Source: Streptomyces griseocarneus
GTDB taxonomy: Bacteria > Actinomycetota > Actinomycetes > Streptomycetales > Streptomycetaceae
Direction: 5' to 3'
Assembly: GCF_014655595.1 (NCBI RefSeq)
Contig: NZ_BNBL01000019.1
Span: forward strand, 1 to 64,000
Length of the DNA: 64,000 nt
The position numbers were made by a program, and so were the translations under genes. Shown piece by piece: positions 52,328-62,565 of this stretch (positions within the stretch are counted from its first letter, which is position 1; each line of letters opens with the position of its first letter). The notes beneath the pieces were generated by a model. The model was given only the letters and a program-made list of their open reading frames with translations. It searched no databases and had not been told where the DNA came from.

Positions 52328-53208
52328 TCGGCCCCCCCGGCAGCCCCTGCGGCCTGGACGGCCCCCACGACCCGCACCGCGTCCGCGCTGGCCCGCACCT
52401 CGTGCACCCGCACCGCCCAGGCTCCCTCGCGCGCCGCGAGCGCGGAGACGGCCGCCGTAGCGGCGTCCCGCTCGCGGGCGGGCGGCGGATCCCCGTCGGG
52501 GCCGGCCAGCACCCGGCCCAGGAAGCGCTTGCGGGAGGCGGCCACCAGCAGCGGCAGGTCCAGCTCCCGGCGCAGCCGGGCCAGCCCGGCCACCAGGGCC
52601 AGGTCGTGCTCGGCGTTCTTGGCGAAGCCCAGCCCAGGGTCGACCACCAGCCGGTCCGGCTCCAGGCCCGCCGCGATCACGTCGTCGACCCGCCGCCGCA
52701 GCTCGGTGAGGACCTCACCGGTCACATCGGGCCCGTAGACCGCGCGGCTGTTCATGTCGGCGCTGAAGCCGCGCCAGTGCATGACCACGAACGGCACCCC
52801 GGCGGACGCCACCACGGGCACCATCGCGGGGTCCGCCAGGCCGCCGCTGACGTCGTTGACCAGCACCGCGCCGGCCGCGACGGCGGCCTCGGCGACCGAG
52901 GCGCGCATGGTGTCCACCGACACCACCACCCCCTCGCCGGCCAGCTCGCGGACCACCGGGACCACCCGGCGCAGCTCCTCGTCCTCGTCGACGCGCACCG
53001 CGCCCGGACGGGTGGACTCCCCGCCCACGTCGACCAGGTCGGCGCCGCCCGCCACGAGCTCCAGGCCCCGCTTGACGGCGAGGGCGGTGTCGAACCAGTG
53101 CCCGCCGTCCGAGAACGAGTCGGGGGTGACGTTCACCACGCCCATCACCGCACACCGGTCCCACGCGGGCAGTCCGACCGGCCCGACGGGGCCTCGCAAC
53201 GTACTCAT
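52324..53208 (-). CDS. folP: Dihydropteroate synthase
   Basis: 294 residues. It condenses p-aminobenzoate with the pterin pyrophosphate and is the sulfonamide target. Motifs: MGVVNVTPDSFSDGGHWF, VDVGGESTRPGA, VLVNDVSGG, VDPGLGFAKNAEHDL and the SRKRFLG region. It is the first gene of the folP, NTF2-like, folB, folK, DUF3180 series. Confidence 0.96.
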   Translation of the reverse strand: MSTLRGPVGPVGLPAWDRCAVMGVVNVTPDSFSDGGHWFDTALAVKRGLELVAGGADLVDVGGESTRPGAVRVDEDEELRRVVPVVRELAGEGVVVSVDTMRASVAEAAVAAGAVLVNDVSGGLADPAMVPVVASAGVPFVVMHWRGFSADMNSRAVYGPDVTGEVLTELRRRVDDVIAAGLEPDRLVVDPGLGFAKNAEHDLALVAGLARLRRELDLPLLVAASRKRFLGRVLAGPDGDPPPARERDAATAAVSALAAREGAWAVRVHEVRASADAVRVVGAVQAAGAAGGAE

Positions 53209-53279
53209 ACCGACCAGCCTAGGGCGTAGGCACGGCCCGGCACCGCCCGCGGGGAGGCCACAAACGGGCCCGGACGGCG

Positions 53280-53316
53280 CGAAGGCCCTCCCGGAACGTG
53301 TCCGGGAGGGCCTTCG
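53280..53316. terminator. Perfect hairpin terminator upstream of folP
   Basis: CGAAGGCCCTCCCGGA (53280-53295) pairs with its complement at 53301-53316 across ACGTG. It ends the MprF-like transcript before folP starts. Confidence 0.88.
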
Positions 53317-53343
53317 CGGATGCCGTCGGCGACGGGCGCGGCG

Positions 53344-55197
53344 TCACGCCGCGCGCGTGACCTCGCGCTGCTCGGCGAGGTCGGCCTCGTCCTCCATGCC
53401 CGGCTTCGGCTCCGTCGGGCGGCGGCGCAGCAGGCGCGGCAGCTCCAGGAAGCCCTCCGCCTGCATCATCGCGAAGCCGATGCGGGGCAGGTCGCGGCTG
53501 GTCGGGAAGACGATGAAGCGCGGCTCCCAGCGGGGCCGGAACTTCTCGTTGAACTTGTACAGCGACTCGATCTGGAACCAGCGCGAGAGGAAGATCAGCA
53601 CCGAGCGCTGGATGCGGACCACCGGGCCCGCGCCCAGCTTGCCGCCGCGCTCGAGGGCGGAGCGGAAGAAGGCGAAGTTCAGCGACAGGCGCTTGATCTT
53701 GAGCTCGGGCGCGGCCTGCAGGAAGGCGACGATCAGCAGCTCGTTCATGCCCGGGTCGGCGCTGCGGTCGCGGCGCATCAGCTCCAGCGAGCTGCCGTCC
53801 TTGCCCCACGGCACGTAGTGCTGCATGGCGCGGAGGTCGCCGAAGGGGAGGTCCTCGCCCTCCTCCGGGTCCTTGTGGGCGGTCGCGATGATGGCGTCCA
53901 GGTCCTTGGGGTCGCCGATGCGGCCCAGGGCCATGGAGAAGCCGCGCTCGTCCTCGGTGTCGCGCCAGGCGTTGGCGGCCTTCTGGACGATCTCGAGCTC
54001 TTCGGGGCTCAGGTCCCCGACGCGGCGCGTCTTGGTGGAGTAGCCGTTGCGCTCGATGCGCTTGACCATCTGGCGGACGTTGCGCATGGAGCGGCCGGAG
54101 AGGCTGAAGTCGGCGACGTCGACGATGGCCTCGTCGCCCATCTCCAGGGCGTCCAGACCGGTCTCACGGGTCCACACCTCGCCACCGGTCTCGCTGCAGC
54201 CGGCGACCGCGGGGGTCCAGGAGTGGCGCTTGGCCAGCTCCATGAACTGCTCGATCGCGCCCGGCCAGGCCTCGACGTCGCCGATGGGGTCACCGCTGGC
54301 GAGCATCACGCCGGAGACGACGCGGTAGGAGACGGCGGCCTTGCCGCTGGGGGAGAAGACGGCGCTCTTGTCGCGGCGCAGCGCGAAGTGGCCGAGCGAG
54401 TCGCGCTCGCCGTGCTTGTCGAGCAGCTCGCGCAGCTTGTCCTCGGCCTCCTCGGTGAGGAGGGGGGCCGGGTACGCCGGCTGGAAGGCCAGGTAGGCGG
54501 TGGTGGCCACGGTCAGCAGGCCGAGGGCGCCCAGGGAGTAGCCGACGGTGTAGTCGACGCCGCCCGTGTAGCGGATCGATCCCTCGAAGCCGAAGAGGCC
54601 CCAGATGACGTGCTCGATCTGCTCCAGCACCGGCGGGTCGCCGACCATCTGCTTGGGGTGCGAGCCGACGATCACCCAGCCGAGGCCGAAGCTGAAGGCG
54701 CCCATCAGGATGAAGTTGGCCAGCGCCTTCCAGCGGCTGCGCGGGTCGGGCAGCGCGTAGAAGGCCTTGCTGTGGCCGACCAGGTAGATGAACAGCAGCA
54801 GCGACAGGATCGCGCCGGCGTAGGAGTGGCGGTAGAGCAGCTGGGCGGCGGCGCCGATGGGCAGCACGACGACGGCGGCGAGCCAGGCCCGCTTCTTGGC
54901 CCGCTTGAGGCCGTGGGCGAGCATGAGCAGCAGGATGCCGACGATGATCGAGCCGGCCGCGGCCAGCTGGGTCACGGTGCCGGGCAGCACCTCGGCGAGG
55001 GAGTGGACCTTGCTCCAGCGGAACCGGGGAATGACCCCTGCCGCGATGTCGGCCAGACCGATGAGGGCAGCGACCGTGCCCACGACCGCCGGAACGCGCT
55101 CCGGCCTGGGTCCCCTGGCGATACGCGCAAGCCCCGACAGCCACTTGGGCCCCGAGGGAACCCCATCGGACTTTTTGCCATCTACCCTGACAGACAT
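53344..55197 (-). CDS. MprF-like phosphatidylglycerol lysyltransferase (DUF2156)
   Basis: 617 residues from the ATG with GGGAAGAG upstream. The N-terminal half has about six spans (VPAVVGTVAALIGLADIAAGVI, AAAGSIIVGILLLMLAHGLK, WLAAVVVLPIGAAAQLLY, AILSLLLFIYLVG, ILMGAFSFGLGWVIVG, LGALGLLTVATTAYLAF). The C-terminal half is the DUF2156 transferase (KAAVSYRVVSGVMLASGDPIGD, FSLSGRSMRNVRQMVKRIERNGY, DLPFGDLRAMQHYVPWGKDGSSLELMRRD). Such proteins attach lysine from Lys-tRNA to phosphatidylglycerol, reducing membrane charge and antibiotic sensitivity. No LysRS domain is fused. A candidate ECF promoter lies upstream. Confidence 0.88.
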   Translation of the reverse strand: MSVRVDGKKSDGVPSGPKWLSGLARIARGPRPERVPAVVGTVAALIGLADIAAGVIPRFRWSKVHSLAEVLPGTVTQLAAAGSIIVGILLLMLAHGLKRAKKRAWLAAVVVLPIGAAAQLLYRHSYAGAILSLLLFIYLVGHSKAFYALPDPRSRWKALANFILMGAFSFGLGWVIVGSHPKQMVGDPPVLEQIEHVIWGLFGFEGSIRYTGGVDYTVGYSLGALGLLTVATTAYLAFQPAYPAPLLTEEAEDKLRELLDKHGERDSLGHFALRRDKSAVFSPSGKAAVSYRVVSGVMLASGDPIGDVEAWPGAIEQFMELAKRHSWTPAVAGCSETGGEVWTRETGLDALEMGDEAIVDVADFSLSGRSMRNVRQMVKRIERNGYSTKTRRVGDLSPEELEIVQKAANAWRDTEDERGFSMALGRIGDPKDLDAIIATAHKDPEEGEDLPFGDLRAMQHYVPWGKDGSSLELMRRDRSADPGMNELLIVAFLQAAPELKIKRLSLNFAFFRSALERGGKLGAGPVVRIQRSVLIFLSRWFQIESLYKFNEKFRPRWEPRFIVFPTSRDLPRIGFAMMQAEGFLELPRLLRRRPTEPKPGMEDEADLAEQREVTRAA

Positions 55198-55269
55198 CTC
55201 TTCCCGTCGTCCATGTCGAGAGGACCTGCGCCGTTCGGCGGCAGCGCCCGGACAATGTGCGCCCTGTAG

Positions 55270-55295
55270 GACGACGGTTTCGGGGTTGAGGTTCC
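55270..55295 (-). promoter_or_regulatory. Candidate ECF-type (SigE-like) promoter of the MprF-like gene
   Basis: On the minus strand GGAAC (55295-55291) is followed after 17 bases by CGTC (55273-55270). GGAAC-N16/17-CGTC is the usual form of ECF sigma promoters, including those read by SigE. The leader would be about 65 bases. The sigE operon is in this same window. Confidence 0.5.
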
Positions 55296-55368
55296 GCGGG
55301 GGGCCGAGCCCGGAAAGAAGTAACCATTCCGCGACTCGGGCGCCGGGTCGCTCGGCAGAAAGCACCTC

Positions 55369-56481
55369 ATGGGTCTCACCAGCATGCCAGTACTTCTGCT
55401 GGCCATCGTGGCTGCGGTAGTGCTCTTCGCATTGACCATTTGGCTCTGGCCCCGGCTCGGCAAGAAGGGCATCGGCTCCGTCAGCGCCCGCGTGGGCATG
55501 ATGCTGGCCACGCAGCTGTCGCTGTTCGCCGCGATCGGCCTGTGGGCCAACCAGTCCTTCGGCTTCTACGGATCCTGGGCCGACCTCTTCGGCCAGGTCA
55601 AGAACGAGGGCGTCGTCGTCGACCACAGCGCGGGCGTCAAGCGCGTGCAGGTCGTCAGCGCCCAGGCCGTGAAGGTCCCGCGCGGCGACGTTCCGCGCGT
55701 CGGCGGCAAGATCGAGAAGATCAACATCGTCGGCACCGAGTCGAAGATCAGCAGCCCGGCCTACGTCTACCTGCCGCCGGAGTACTTCCAGCCGGAGTAC
55801 GCGAACAAGACCTTTCCGGCCTCCGTCGCCCTGACCGGCTACCCGGGCACCGCCGAGGCCCTGGTCAAGGGCCTGGACTACCCGGTGCGCGCGCACAAGC
55901 TGGCCAAGGACAAGAAGATGCAGCCCACCATCCTCGTGATGATGCGGCCCACCGTCGCCCCGCCGCGCGACACCGAATGCATCGACATACCCAACGGCCC
56001 CCAGACCGAGACCTTCTTCACGAAGGACCTGCGCAAGGCCGTCTCCGAGCACTACCGCGTCGGCACCCAGGCGAAGAACTGGGGCATCATCGGCGACTCC
56101 ACCGGCGGCTACTGCGCCCTGAAGTTCGCCATGCGCCACCCGGACGCCTACTCCGCCGCGGCCTCCCTGTCCGGCTACTACAAGGCTCCGCAGGACGCCA
56201 CCACCGGCAACCTCTTCGGCAACAGCAAGAAGCTGGAGCAGGAGAACGACCTGCTGTGGCGCCTGAAGAACAAGGAGCTGCCGCCCGTCTCGCTGCTGGT
56301 GACCTCCAGCAAGAAGGGCGAGCACAACTACAAGGACACCCTGAAGTTCATCGACATGGCGTCGAAGTCCCCCACCCGGGTCTCCTCGATCATCCTCGAG
56401 AGCGGCGGCCACAACTTCAACACCTGGCGCCGCGAGCTGAACCCCACCCTCAAGTGGATGAGCAGCCGCCTGAGCGCCTAG
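55369..56481 (+). CDS. Membrane-anchored esterase-like alpha/beta hydrolase
   Basis: 370 residues. Two N-terminal spans (LLLAIVAAVVLFALTIWLW and VGMMLATQLSLFAAIGLWA) are followed by an extracellular alpha/beta hydrolase of the esterase D / mycolyltransferase-like superfamily. Nucleophile elbow GDSTGGYCAL (about 243-252) and late GGHNFNTWRRE supply Ser and His; an acid lies in between. AYVYLPPEYFQPEY and FPASVALTGYPGT are typical. The substrate is unknown, perhaps an envelope ester. It is divergent from the MprF-like gene. Confidence 0.85.
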   Translation: MGLTSMPVLLLAIVAAVVLFALTIWLWPRLGKKGIGSVSARVGMMLATQLSLFAAIGLWANQSFGFYGSWADLFGQVKNEGVVVDHSAGVKRVQVVSAQAVKVPRGDVPRVGGKIEKINIVGTESKISSPAYVYLPPEYFQPEYANKTFPASVALTGYPGTAEALVKGLDYPVRAHKLAKDKKMQPTILVMMRPTVAPPRDTECIDIPNGPQTETFFTKDLRKAVSEHYRVGTQAKNWGIIGDSTGGYCALKFAMRHPDAYSAAASLSGYYKAPQDATTGNLFGNSKKLEQENDLLWRLKNKELPPVSLLVTSSKKGEHNYKDTLKFIDMASKSPTRVSSIILESGGHNFNTWRRELNPTLKWMSSRLSA

Positions 56482-56495
56482 CCGCCACCAGCCCG

Positions 56496-56520
56496 GGGCC
56501 CGCCGTCGTGCGGGCCCTTT
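56496..56520 (+). terminator. Hairpin terminator of the esterase gene
   Basis: GGGCCCGC (56496-56503), loop CGTCGT, GCGGGCCC (56510-56517), then TTT. It follows the stop at 56481. Confidence 0.75.
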
Positions 56521-56599
56521 CCATGTCCGGGGCCGGGCGCGTCACGTCCGGCCCGGTGCGTCGGTCCGGGGCCGGTACCGCCGGGTGCGTTCCGCCGGG

Positions 56600-57205
56600 T
56601 CAGCGGGCCATGATCAGGCTCATCGCCTCGGCGCGCGTGGCCGCGTCGCGCAGCTGGCCGCGCACGGCGGAGGTCAGCGTCTTGGCGCCCGGCTTGCGGA
56701 TGCCGCGCATGGACATGCACATGTGCTCGCACTCGATGACCACGACGACGCCGCGCGGCTCCAGGATCTCCATCAGCGAGTCCGCGATCTGCGTCGTCAG
56801 CCGCTCCTGCACCTGCGGGCGGCGGGCGTAGACGTCCACCAGCCGGGCCAGCTTCGACAGGCCGGTGATCTTTCCGCTGGTGGAGGGGATGTAGCCGACG
56901 TGCGCCACGCCGTGGAAGGGCACCAGGTGGTGCTCGCAGGTGCTGTAGACCTCGATGTCGCGGACCAGCACCATCTCGTCGTGACCGAGGTCGAAGGTCG
57001 TGGTCAGCACGTCCTGCGGCTCCTGCCACAGGCCGGCGAATATCTCCTTGTACGCCCGGGCCACCCGCGCCGGGGTCTCCCGCAGGCCCTCCCGGTCCGG
57101 GTCCTCCCCGACCGCTATCAGCAGCTCACGGACGGCGTTCTCGGCCCGCTTCTCATCGAATTCACCGATGGAGCCCTCGGCGTCCAGCGTCACCGGGTCG
57201 GTCAT
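56600..57205 (-). CDS. folE: GTP cyclohydrolase I
   Basis: 201 residues. It makes dihydroneopterin triphosphate from GTP, first step of folate synthesis. Motifs: [40 protein letters not shown] with the zinc Cys and His residues, [20 protein letters not shown] and [16 protein letters not shown]. It follows ftsH on the same strand with a hairpin between. Confidence 0.97.
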   Translation of the reverse strand: MTDPVTLDAEGSIGEFDEKRAENAVRELLIAVGEDPDREGLRETPARVARAYKEIFAGLWQEPQDVLTTTFDLGHDEMVLVRDIEVYSTCEHHLVPFHGVAHVGYIPSTSGKITGLSKLARLVDVYARRPQVQERLTTQIADSLMEILEPRGVVVVIECEHMCMSMRGIRKPGAKTLTSAVRGQLRDAATRAEAMSLIMAR

Positions 57206-57268
57206 GGGCTTGCCTCGTTCTCTCGTGCCTATGCGCTGCGTGCGGCCCCACCGGAGGGGGAAAAGCGC

Positions 57269-57310
57269 GATGCCGCGCCCCCAAGGCTAAAACCTGGGTG
57301 GCGCGGCATC
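57269..57310. terminator. Hairpin between ftsH and folE
   Basis: GATGCCGCGCC (57269-57279) and GGCGCGGCATC (57300-57310) form an 11-bp stem with a 20-base loop. It may end or attenuate ftsH transcription before folE. Confidence 0.65.
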
Positions 57311-57357
57311 CATTCCGGGCCCTGTGCGGCCCCGGGCGGCGGCTCGGGAGCCGCCGG

Positions 57358-59373
57358 TCAGCTCTCCGGGGTGCTCGGCGTGTCCTTCGGCAGCTCGACC
57401 GAGTCGACCACCGGCGCGGCGCCGTTGTTCGTCGGGGCGAGCTCCTTGGGCGAGAGCACCGGCGGGCGGCTGGAGGGCGTACGGCGCGAGGAGCCGGTCC
57501 ACGCGGGGCGGGCCGGGCGCTTCACGACGTGCTTGAAGATCTCGGCGATCTCCTCCTTGTTCAGCGTCTCCTTCTCGAGGAGGGCCAGAACGAGGTTGTC
57601 GAGGATGTCGCGGTTCTCGACGAGGATCTCCCACGCCTCGTTGTGCGCGGTCTCGATGAGCTTCTTGACCTCTTCGTCGACCAGCGCGGCGACCTCTTCG
57701 GAGTAGTCCCGCTGGTGCGCCATCTCGCGGCCCAGGAACGGCTCGGAATTGTCGGAGCCGAACTTGATCGCACCCAGGCGCTCGGTCATGCCGTACTGGG
57801 TGACCATCGCGCGGGCCGTGGCGGTGGCCTTCTCGATGTCGTTCGCGGCGCCCGTGGTCGGGTCGTGGAAGACCAGCTCCTCGGCCGCGCGGCCGCCCAG
57901 CATGTAGGCCAGCTGGTCGAGCATCTCGTTGCGCGTGGTCGAGTACTTGTCCTCGTCGGGGAGGACCATGGTGTAGCCGAGCGCGCGACCCCGGGACAGG
58001 ATCGTGATCTTGTGGACCGGGTCGGAGTTCGGGGAAGCCGCCGCGACCAGGGCGTGTCCGCCCTCGTGGTACGCGGTGATCTTCTTCTCCTTGTCGCTCA
58101 TGATCCGGGTCCGCTTCTGCGGTCCGGCCACGACGCGGTCGATCGCCTCGTCCAGCATGTGGTTGTCGATCAGCTTCTTGTCGCTGCGGGCCGTCAGCAG
58201 GGCGGCCTCGTTCAGCACGTTCGACAGATCGGCACCCGTGAAGCCGGGGGTCCGGCGGGCGACGGCGGCCAGGTCGACGTCGGGCGCGACCGGCTTGCCC
58301 TTCTGGTGGACCTTGAGGATCTCCAGACGGCCCTGCATGTCCGGACGGTCGACGGCGATCTGCCGGTCGAATCGGCCCGGGCGCAGCAGCGCCGGGTCGA
58401 GGATGTCCGGGCGGTTGGTGGCGGCGATCAGGATGACGCCGCCCTTGACGTCGAAGCCGTCCATCTCGACGAGCAGCTGGTTCAGCGTCTGCTCGCGCTC
58501 GTCGTGGCCGCCGCCGAGGCCCGCACCGCGGTGCCGGCCGACGGCGTCGATCTCGTCGACGAAGACGATGGCGGGGGCATTGGCCTTGGCCTGCTCGAAG
58601 AGGTCGCGGACCCGGGAGGCACCGACACCCACGAACATCTCGACGAAGTCGGAGCCGGAGATCGAGTAGAACGGCACGCCCGCCTCGCCGGCGACGGCGC
58701 GCGCGAGCAGGGTCTTGCCCGTACCGGGCGGGCCGTAGAGCAGCACACCCTTGGGGATCTTGGCGCCCACGGCCTGGAACTTCGCGGGCTCCTGCAGGAA
58801 CTCCTTGATCTCGTGGAGCTCCTCGACGGCCTCGTCGGAGCCGGCCACGTCGGCGAAGGTCGTCTTCGGGGTGTCCTTGGTGATCAGCTTGGCCTTGGAC
58901 TTCCCGAAGTTCATGACCCGGGAGCCGCCGCCCTGCATCTGGTTCATCAGGAACAGGAAGACGACGACGATCAGGACGAACGGCAGGAGCGAGAGCAGGA
59001 CGCCCAGGAAGGGGTTCTGCTTCGACGTCGAGACGTTGTAGCCGTCGGGCAGCGTGCTGGTGTCGTCGTCATCGGCCTTGGCCTGGAGATCCTTGGAGAT
59101 CTCGACGCCCTGGTCGCCGATGTAGTTCGCCTGGACCTTGCCCGAGCCCTTGATCTTGACGCCGCTCTTGAGCTCGATCTTGATCTTGTTCTCGTCGCCG
59201 GTCGTCAGCTCGGCCGACTTCACCTGGTTCTTGTCGATCGCGTGGACGACCTGACTGGTGTCCACCGACTTGTAGCCGCCGGACGAGCCGACGACCTGCA
59301 TCAACACGACCACGGCGAGGACGGCCAGCACGATCCACATGACCGGCCCACGGAAGTAGCGCTTCACGTCCAT
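57358..59373 (-). CDS. ftsH: ATP-dependent zinc metalloprotease FtsH
   Basis: 671 residues from the ATG beginning [15 protein letters not shown]. It degrades membrane and regulatory proteins. Span one is about 10-28, an outer domain follows, span two about 121-144. The AAA domain has Walker A GPPGTGKT (214-221), Walker [13 protein letters not shown] (269-280) and the zinc site HEGGH (436-440). The C-terminus is Pro-rich. The strong AGGAGG site is 26 bases before the ATG, with an 8-bp hairpin in between; a GTG at 59409 is an alternative start. Confidence 0.97.
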   Translation of the reverse strand: MDVKRYFRGPVMWIVLAVLAVVVLMQVVGSSGGYKSVDTSQVVHAIDKNQVKSAELTTGDENKIKIELKSGVKIKGSGKVQANYIGDQGVEISKDLQAKADDDDTSTLPDGYNVSTSKQNPFLGVLLSLLPFVLIVVVFLFLMNQMQGGGSRVMNFGKSKAKLITKDTPKTTFADVAGSDEAVEELHEIKEFLQEPAKFQAVGAKIPKGVLLYGPPGTGKTLLARAVAGEAGVPFYSISGSDFVEMFVGVGASRVRDLFEQAKANAPAIVFVDEIDAVGRHRGAGLGGGHDEREQTLNQLLVEMDGFDVKGGVILIAATNRPDILDPALLRPGRFDRQIAVDRPDMQGRLEILKVHQKGKPVAPDVDLAAVARRTPGFTGADLSNVLNEAALLTARSDKKLIDNHMLDEAIDRVVAGPQKRTRIMSDKEKKITAYHEGGHALVAAASPNSDPVHKITILSRGRALGYTMVLPDEDKYSTTRNEMLDQLAYMLGGRAAEELVFHDPTTGAANDIEKATATARAMVTQYGMTERLGAIKFGSDNSEPFLGREMAHQRDYSEEVAALVDEEVKKLIETAHNEAWEILVENRDILDNLVLALLEKETLNKEEIAEIFKHVVKRPARPAWTGSSRRTPSSRPPVLSPKELAPTNNGAAPVVDSVELPKDTPSTPES

Positions 59374-59404
59374 CCATACGGGGCGCGAGCGCCCCGTCCC
59401 TCCT
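59374..59404 (-). promoter_or_regulatory. ftsH ribosome site with hairpin spacer
   Basis: Minus strand: AGGAGG (59404-59399), one G, the hairpin ACGGGGCG-CTCG-CGCCCCGT (59397-59378), then ATGG and the ATG at 59373. Folding the hairpin would bring the site to five bases from the start. Confidence 0.6.
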
Positions 59405-59628
59405 GCCACAGTGAGGCACGGCACCCCCGGAACGGGGTGCCTGTGCGTGCGGTGTCGTGCTCGACCTTGAAAAGATTGAAAAGACTGACCTTCGGACGGT
59501 ACCCCAGCATTGTCACCCGACGCCGCCAAGGACGGTCAACAAACCCGCCCTCCCCTGCTCCAACGGCGGGAAGCCGAATTCGGTTCCCGCACGCCGGAAG
59601 ACCCCGTCCGTCAGGGGCCGGGGGGCGC

Positions 59629-60192
59629 TCAGCCGCCGTAGACGTGCGGCGCGAGCGTGCCCACGAAGGGCAGATTGCGGTACTTCTCCGCGAAGTCGAG
59701 ACCATAACCGACGACGAACTCGTTCGGGATGTCGAAGCCGACCCACTTCACGTCGATGGCGACCTTGGCCGCCTCCGGCTTGCGCAGCAGCGTCACGACA
59801 TTGAGCGACGCCGGCTCGCGGGAGCCGAGGTTCGACAGCAGCCACGACAGGGTCAGGCCGGAGTCGATGATGTCCTCGACGATCAGGACGTGCTTGCCCT
59901 TGATGTCGGTGTCGAGGTCCTTGAGGATGCGGACCACTCCGGAGGACTGGGTGCCCGCGCCGTAGGAGGACACGGCCATCCAGTCCATGGTGACCGGGGT
60001 GGACAGCGCACGCGCCAGGTCCGCCATCACCATCACGGCGCCCTTGAGGACGCCCACGATGAGCAGGTCCTTGCCCGCGTAGTCCGCGTCGATCTTCGCG
60101 GCCAGCTCCGCCAGCTTCGCGTCGATCTCTTGCTTGGTGATGAGCACCGACTTCAGATCGGTGCCCATGTCCTTGTCGTCCACCCGCGCCAC
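59629..60192 (-). CDS. hpt: Hypoxanthine phosphoribosyltransferase
   Basis: 187 residues from a GTG at 60192; GTG at 60183 is also possible. It salvages hypoxanthine/guanine to IMP/GMP with PRPP. Motifs: [25 protein letters not shown], the PRPP loop [18 protein letters not shown] and [28 protein letters not shown]. It follows tilS by 10 bases and precedes ftsH, the conserved tilS-hpt-ftsH order. Confidence 0.95.
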   Translation of the reverse strand: MARVDDKDMGTDLKSVLITKQEIDAKLAELAAKIDADYAGKDLLIVGVLKGAVMVMADLARALSTPVTMDWMAVSSYGAGTQSSGVVRILKDLDTDIKGKHVLIVEDIIDSGLTLSWLLSNLGSREPASLNVVTLLRKPEAAKVAIDVKWVGFDIPNEFVVGYGLDFAEKYRNLPFVGTLAPHVYGG

Positions 60193-60202
60193 TCTCGCTC
60201 GT

Positions 60203-61225
60203 TCACGATTGCCGGAGGACCAGTCTGCCACCCTGCCTGCGGACCGCGACGCGCCCGGGCAGGTTGATGGCCCCCTGACCGCGCCAGCCGGTGATCAGCC
60301 GGTCGACCTCCTCGAGGTGCCGGGCGAAGAGCGAACCGGCCGGGGAGCCCGCCTCGATGGCCGCGCGGCGCAGCACCCGGCGGCGGACGGCGGGCGGCAG
60401 GGCGAAGAGCTTGGCGACCTCCAGGTCGCCGGAGTCGTCCCGGACGGAGGGCTCCACGGCGGCGGCCCAGGAGTCGAGGGCGTCGGCGTCGTCACGGGAG
60501 AGCTGGGCGGTCCGGGCGAGCGCCTCGACGACGCCCTTGCCCAGCGCCTTCTCCAGGACGGGCAGGGCCTCGTGGCGGACCCGGGAGCGGGTGTACGCGG
60601 GGTCGGCGTTGTGCGGGTCGTCCCAGACGGGCAGGGACTGCACCATGCAGGCCTTGCGGGCGGTCTGGCGGTCCAGGCCGAGGAAGGGCCGGCGGTAGCG
60701 GCCGCCGGCGCCGGAGGCGGTCGCCATGCCGGACAGCGAGCGGATGCCGGAGCCGCGGGCGAGCCCCAGCAGCACGGTCTCCGCCTGGTCGTCACGGGTG
60801 TGGCCGAGCAGGATCGCGGCGGCGCCGTGCCGGTCGGCGACGGAGTCCAGGGCGGCGTAGCGGGCGTCGCGGGCGGCGGCCTCGGGGCCGCCCTCACGGC
60901 CGACGTCGACGCGCACGGCCTCCACGGGGTCGAGGCCGAGAGCGGTGAGACGGCTGACGACCTCGGCGGCGCGCAGGTCGGAACCGGACTGGAGGCCGTG
61001 GTCCACGGTCACGCCGCCGGCCCGGATTCCGAGGCGGGGGGCCTCGAAGGCGAGGGCGGAGGCGAGGGCCATGGAGTCGGCGCCGCCGGAGCAGGCGGCG
61101 AGGACGAGCGGCGGCCGGTCGCCGGCCGCGCTGGGTACGGAGGCGGGCGGAGCGAGGGTGAGAACGTCGTGGAGAACGCGGCGGACCGCCAGGCGTATCG
61201 CCGCGACCGCGGGGTGTGGACCCAT
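60203..61225 (-). CDS. tilS: tRNA(Ile)-lysidine synthase
   Basis: 340 residues from the ATG beginning [12 protein letters not shown]; the frame is open to 61315. It modifies the anticodon wobble base of tRNA-Ile so that it reads AUA. The PP-loop is [16 protein letters not shown] (about 41-56), with [13 protein letters not shown] and [21 protein letters not shown] typical. The C-terminal domain ends [20 protein letters not shown]. Confidence 0.95.
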   Translation of the reverse strand: MGPHPAVAAIRLAVRRVLHDVLTLAPPASVPSAAGDRPPLVLAACSGGADSMALASALAFEAPRLGIRAGGVTVDHGLQSGSDLRAAEVVSRLTALGLDPVEAVRVDVGREGGPEAAARDARYAALDSVADRHGAAAILLGHTRDDQAETVLLGLARGSGIRSLSGMATASGAGGRYRRPFLGLDRQTARKACMVQSLPVWDDPHNADPAYTRSRVRHEALPVLEKALGKGVVEALARTAQLSRDDADALDSWAAAVEPSVRDDSGDLEVAKLFALPPAVRRRVLRRAAIEAGSPAGSLFARHLEEVDRLITGWRGQGAINLPGRVAVRRQGGRLVLRQS

Positions 61226-61437
61226 GTCCGTGTGTCCAATCGTTCCATTCGAAAGGGGGGTGCCGGAGCCGGCTCCGGGGCCTTGCCGACTCCGAGTATC
61301 GACCGTCTCCGTCACGCTGTGTGCGTCGATGGTGACAGAGACGAGCCTTTACCCGAGCATCGCACGCCCACCCTTGGCACACGGTCCCTCGGACGGGTGA
61401 TAACGGGAGCGTTCATCCGGCACGGCGCGTGCCGACG

Positions 61438-62565
61438 TCACCCGTCGGTCCGGCCGTGCACCCGTGCGACCCAGTCCGCCGGTTTGGCGATCTCGGCCTT
61501 CGTGGGCAGCGTGTTCGGCGACGTCCAGACCCGGTTGAAGCCCTCCATGCCGACCTCGTCGACCACGGACCGCACGAAGCGTTCGCCATCACGGTACTGC
61601 CGCAGCTTGGCGTCCAGACCCAGCAGCTTGCGCAGCGCCGCGTCCAGCCGGCCCGCGCCGCTGGCGCGCCGCTTCTGGAACTTCTCCCGGATCTCGGCGA
61701 CGCTCGGCACGACCTGCGGCCCGACGCCGTCCATCACGTAGTCGGCGTGGCCCTCCAGCAGCGACATCACGGCCGTCAGCCGGGTGAGGACCTCCCGCTG
61801 CGCGGGCGTCTGGACCAGCTCGACGATGCTGCGCCCCTCCTGCGGGGGCCGCCCGCCGGTCAGCGACTGCGCCGCCTCCCGCACGCGCTCGAGGAGGGTG
61901 GCGGGATCGACGTCCGTCTCCGCCAGGAAGGTCTGGATCTCCCCCTCGATGTGGTCCCGCAGCCAGGGCACGGCCGTGAACTGCGTCCGGTGGGTCTCCT
62001 CGTGCAGGCACACCCACAGCCGGAAGTCGTGCGGGTCGACGTCGAGCTCCCGCTCGACCTGCACGATGTTGGGGGCGACGAGCAGCAGCCGCCCGCCGCC
62101 CCCGGGGGATCCCGGCAGGTCGCGCGTCACCGGCGCGAACGTCTCGTACTGCCCCAGCACCCGGGACGCCAGGAACGACAGCAGCATCCCCAGCTCGACC
62201 CCGGTCACCTTGCCGCCGACCGCCCCCAGCACGGCACCGCCCGGCAGGCCCGCGCGGCGGCCCTGCATCTTCTCCAGCAGCGGCCCGAGCACCGCCCGGA
62301 ACCCGGCGACGTTGGCCTTGACCCACCCCGCCCGGTCGACCACGAGCACCGGCGTGTCCACCGCCGCCGCGCCCTCCCCGTCCCGGAGCCCCATGCGCGT
62401 GAACCCCCGCACGTGCCCCTCGGACGCCTCGGCGTGCCGCCGCAGTTCGGCGACCACCTCACGCGCCTCGTCCCGGCTCACCTCCGGCCCCGGACGTACG
62501 AGCCGGGTCGCGGTCGCGACCGCGAGCTTCCAGTCGACCATCTCCGTGCCACCGACGCTCGTCAT
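61438..62565 (-). CDS. Zinc-dependent metalloprotease-like protein (DUF2342 type)
   Basis: 375 residues from the ATG with GGTGAAGG upstream. The zincin motif is HEETH (188-192) in LWVCLHEETHRTQFTAVPWL; a second glutamate lies in SLLEGHADYVMDGVG. This matches an actinobacterial DUF2342 family often annotated as F420-biosynthesis associated, though no F420 gene is here. It lies upstream of tilS on the same strand, 212 bases away. No signal peptide is seen, so it is cytoplasmic. Substrate unknown. Confidence 0.85.
   Translation of the reverse strand: MTSVGGTEMVDWKLAVATATRLVRPGPEVSRDEAREVVAELRRHAEASEGHVRGFTRMGLRDGEGAAAVDTPVLVVDRAGWVKANVAGFRAVLGPLLEKMQGRRAGLPGGAVLGAVGGKVTGVELGMLLSFLASRVLGQYETFAPVTRDLPGSPGGGGRLLLVAPNIVQVERELDVDPHDFRLWVCLHEETHRTQFTAVPWLRDHIEGEIQTFLAETDVDPATLLERVREAAQSLTGGRPPQEGRSIVELVQTPAQREVLTRLTAVMSLLEGHADYVMDGVGPQVVPSVAEIREKFQKRRASGAGRLDAALRKLLGLDAKLRQYRDGERFVRSVVDEVGMEGFNRVWTSPNTLPTKAEIAKPADWVARVHGRTDG

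Noticed and set aside
53344-56412. 1022-residue extension of the MprF-like frame
   Set aside because: The added N-terminal part is antisense to the esterase gene; the ATG at 55197 has a ribosome site and begins a normal-looking protein.
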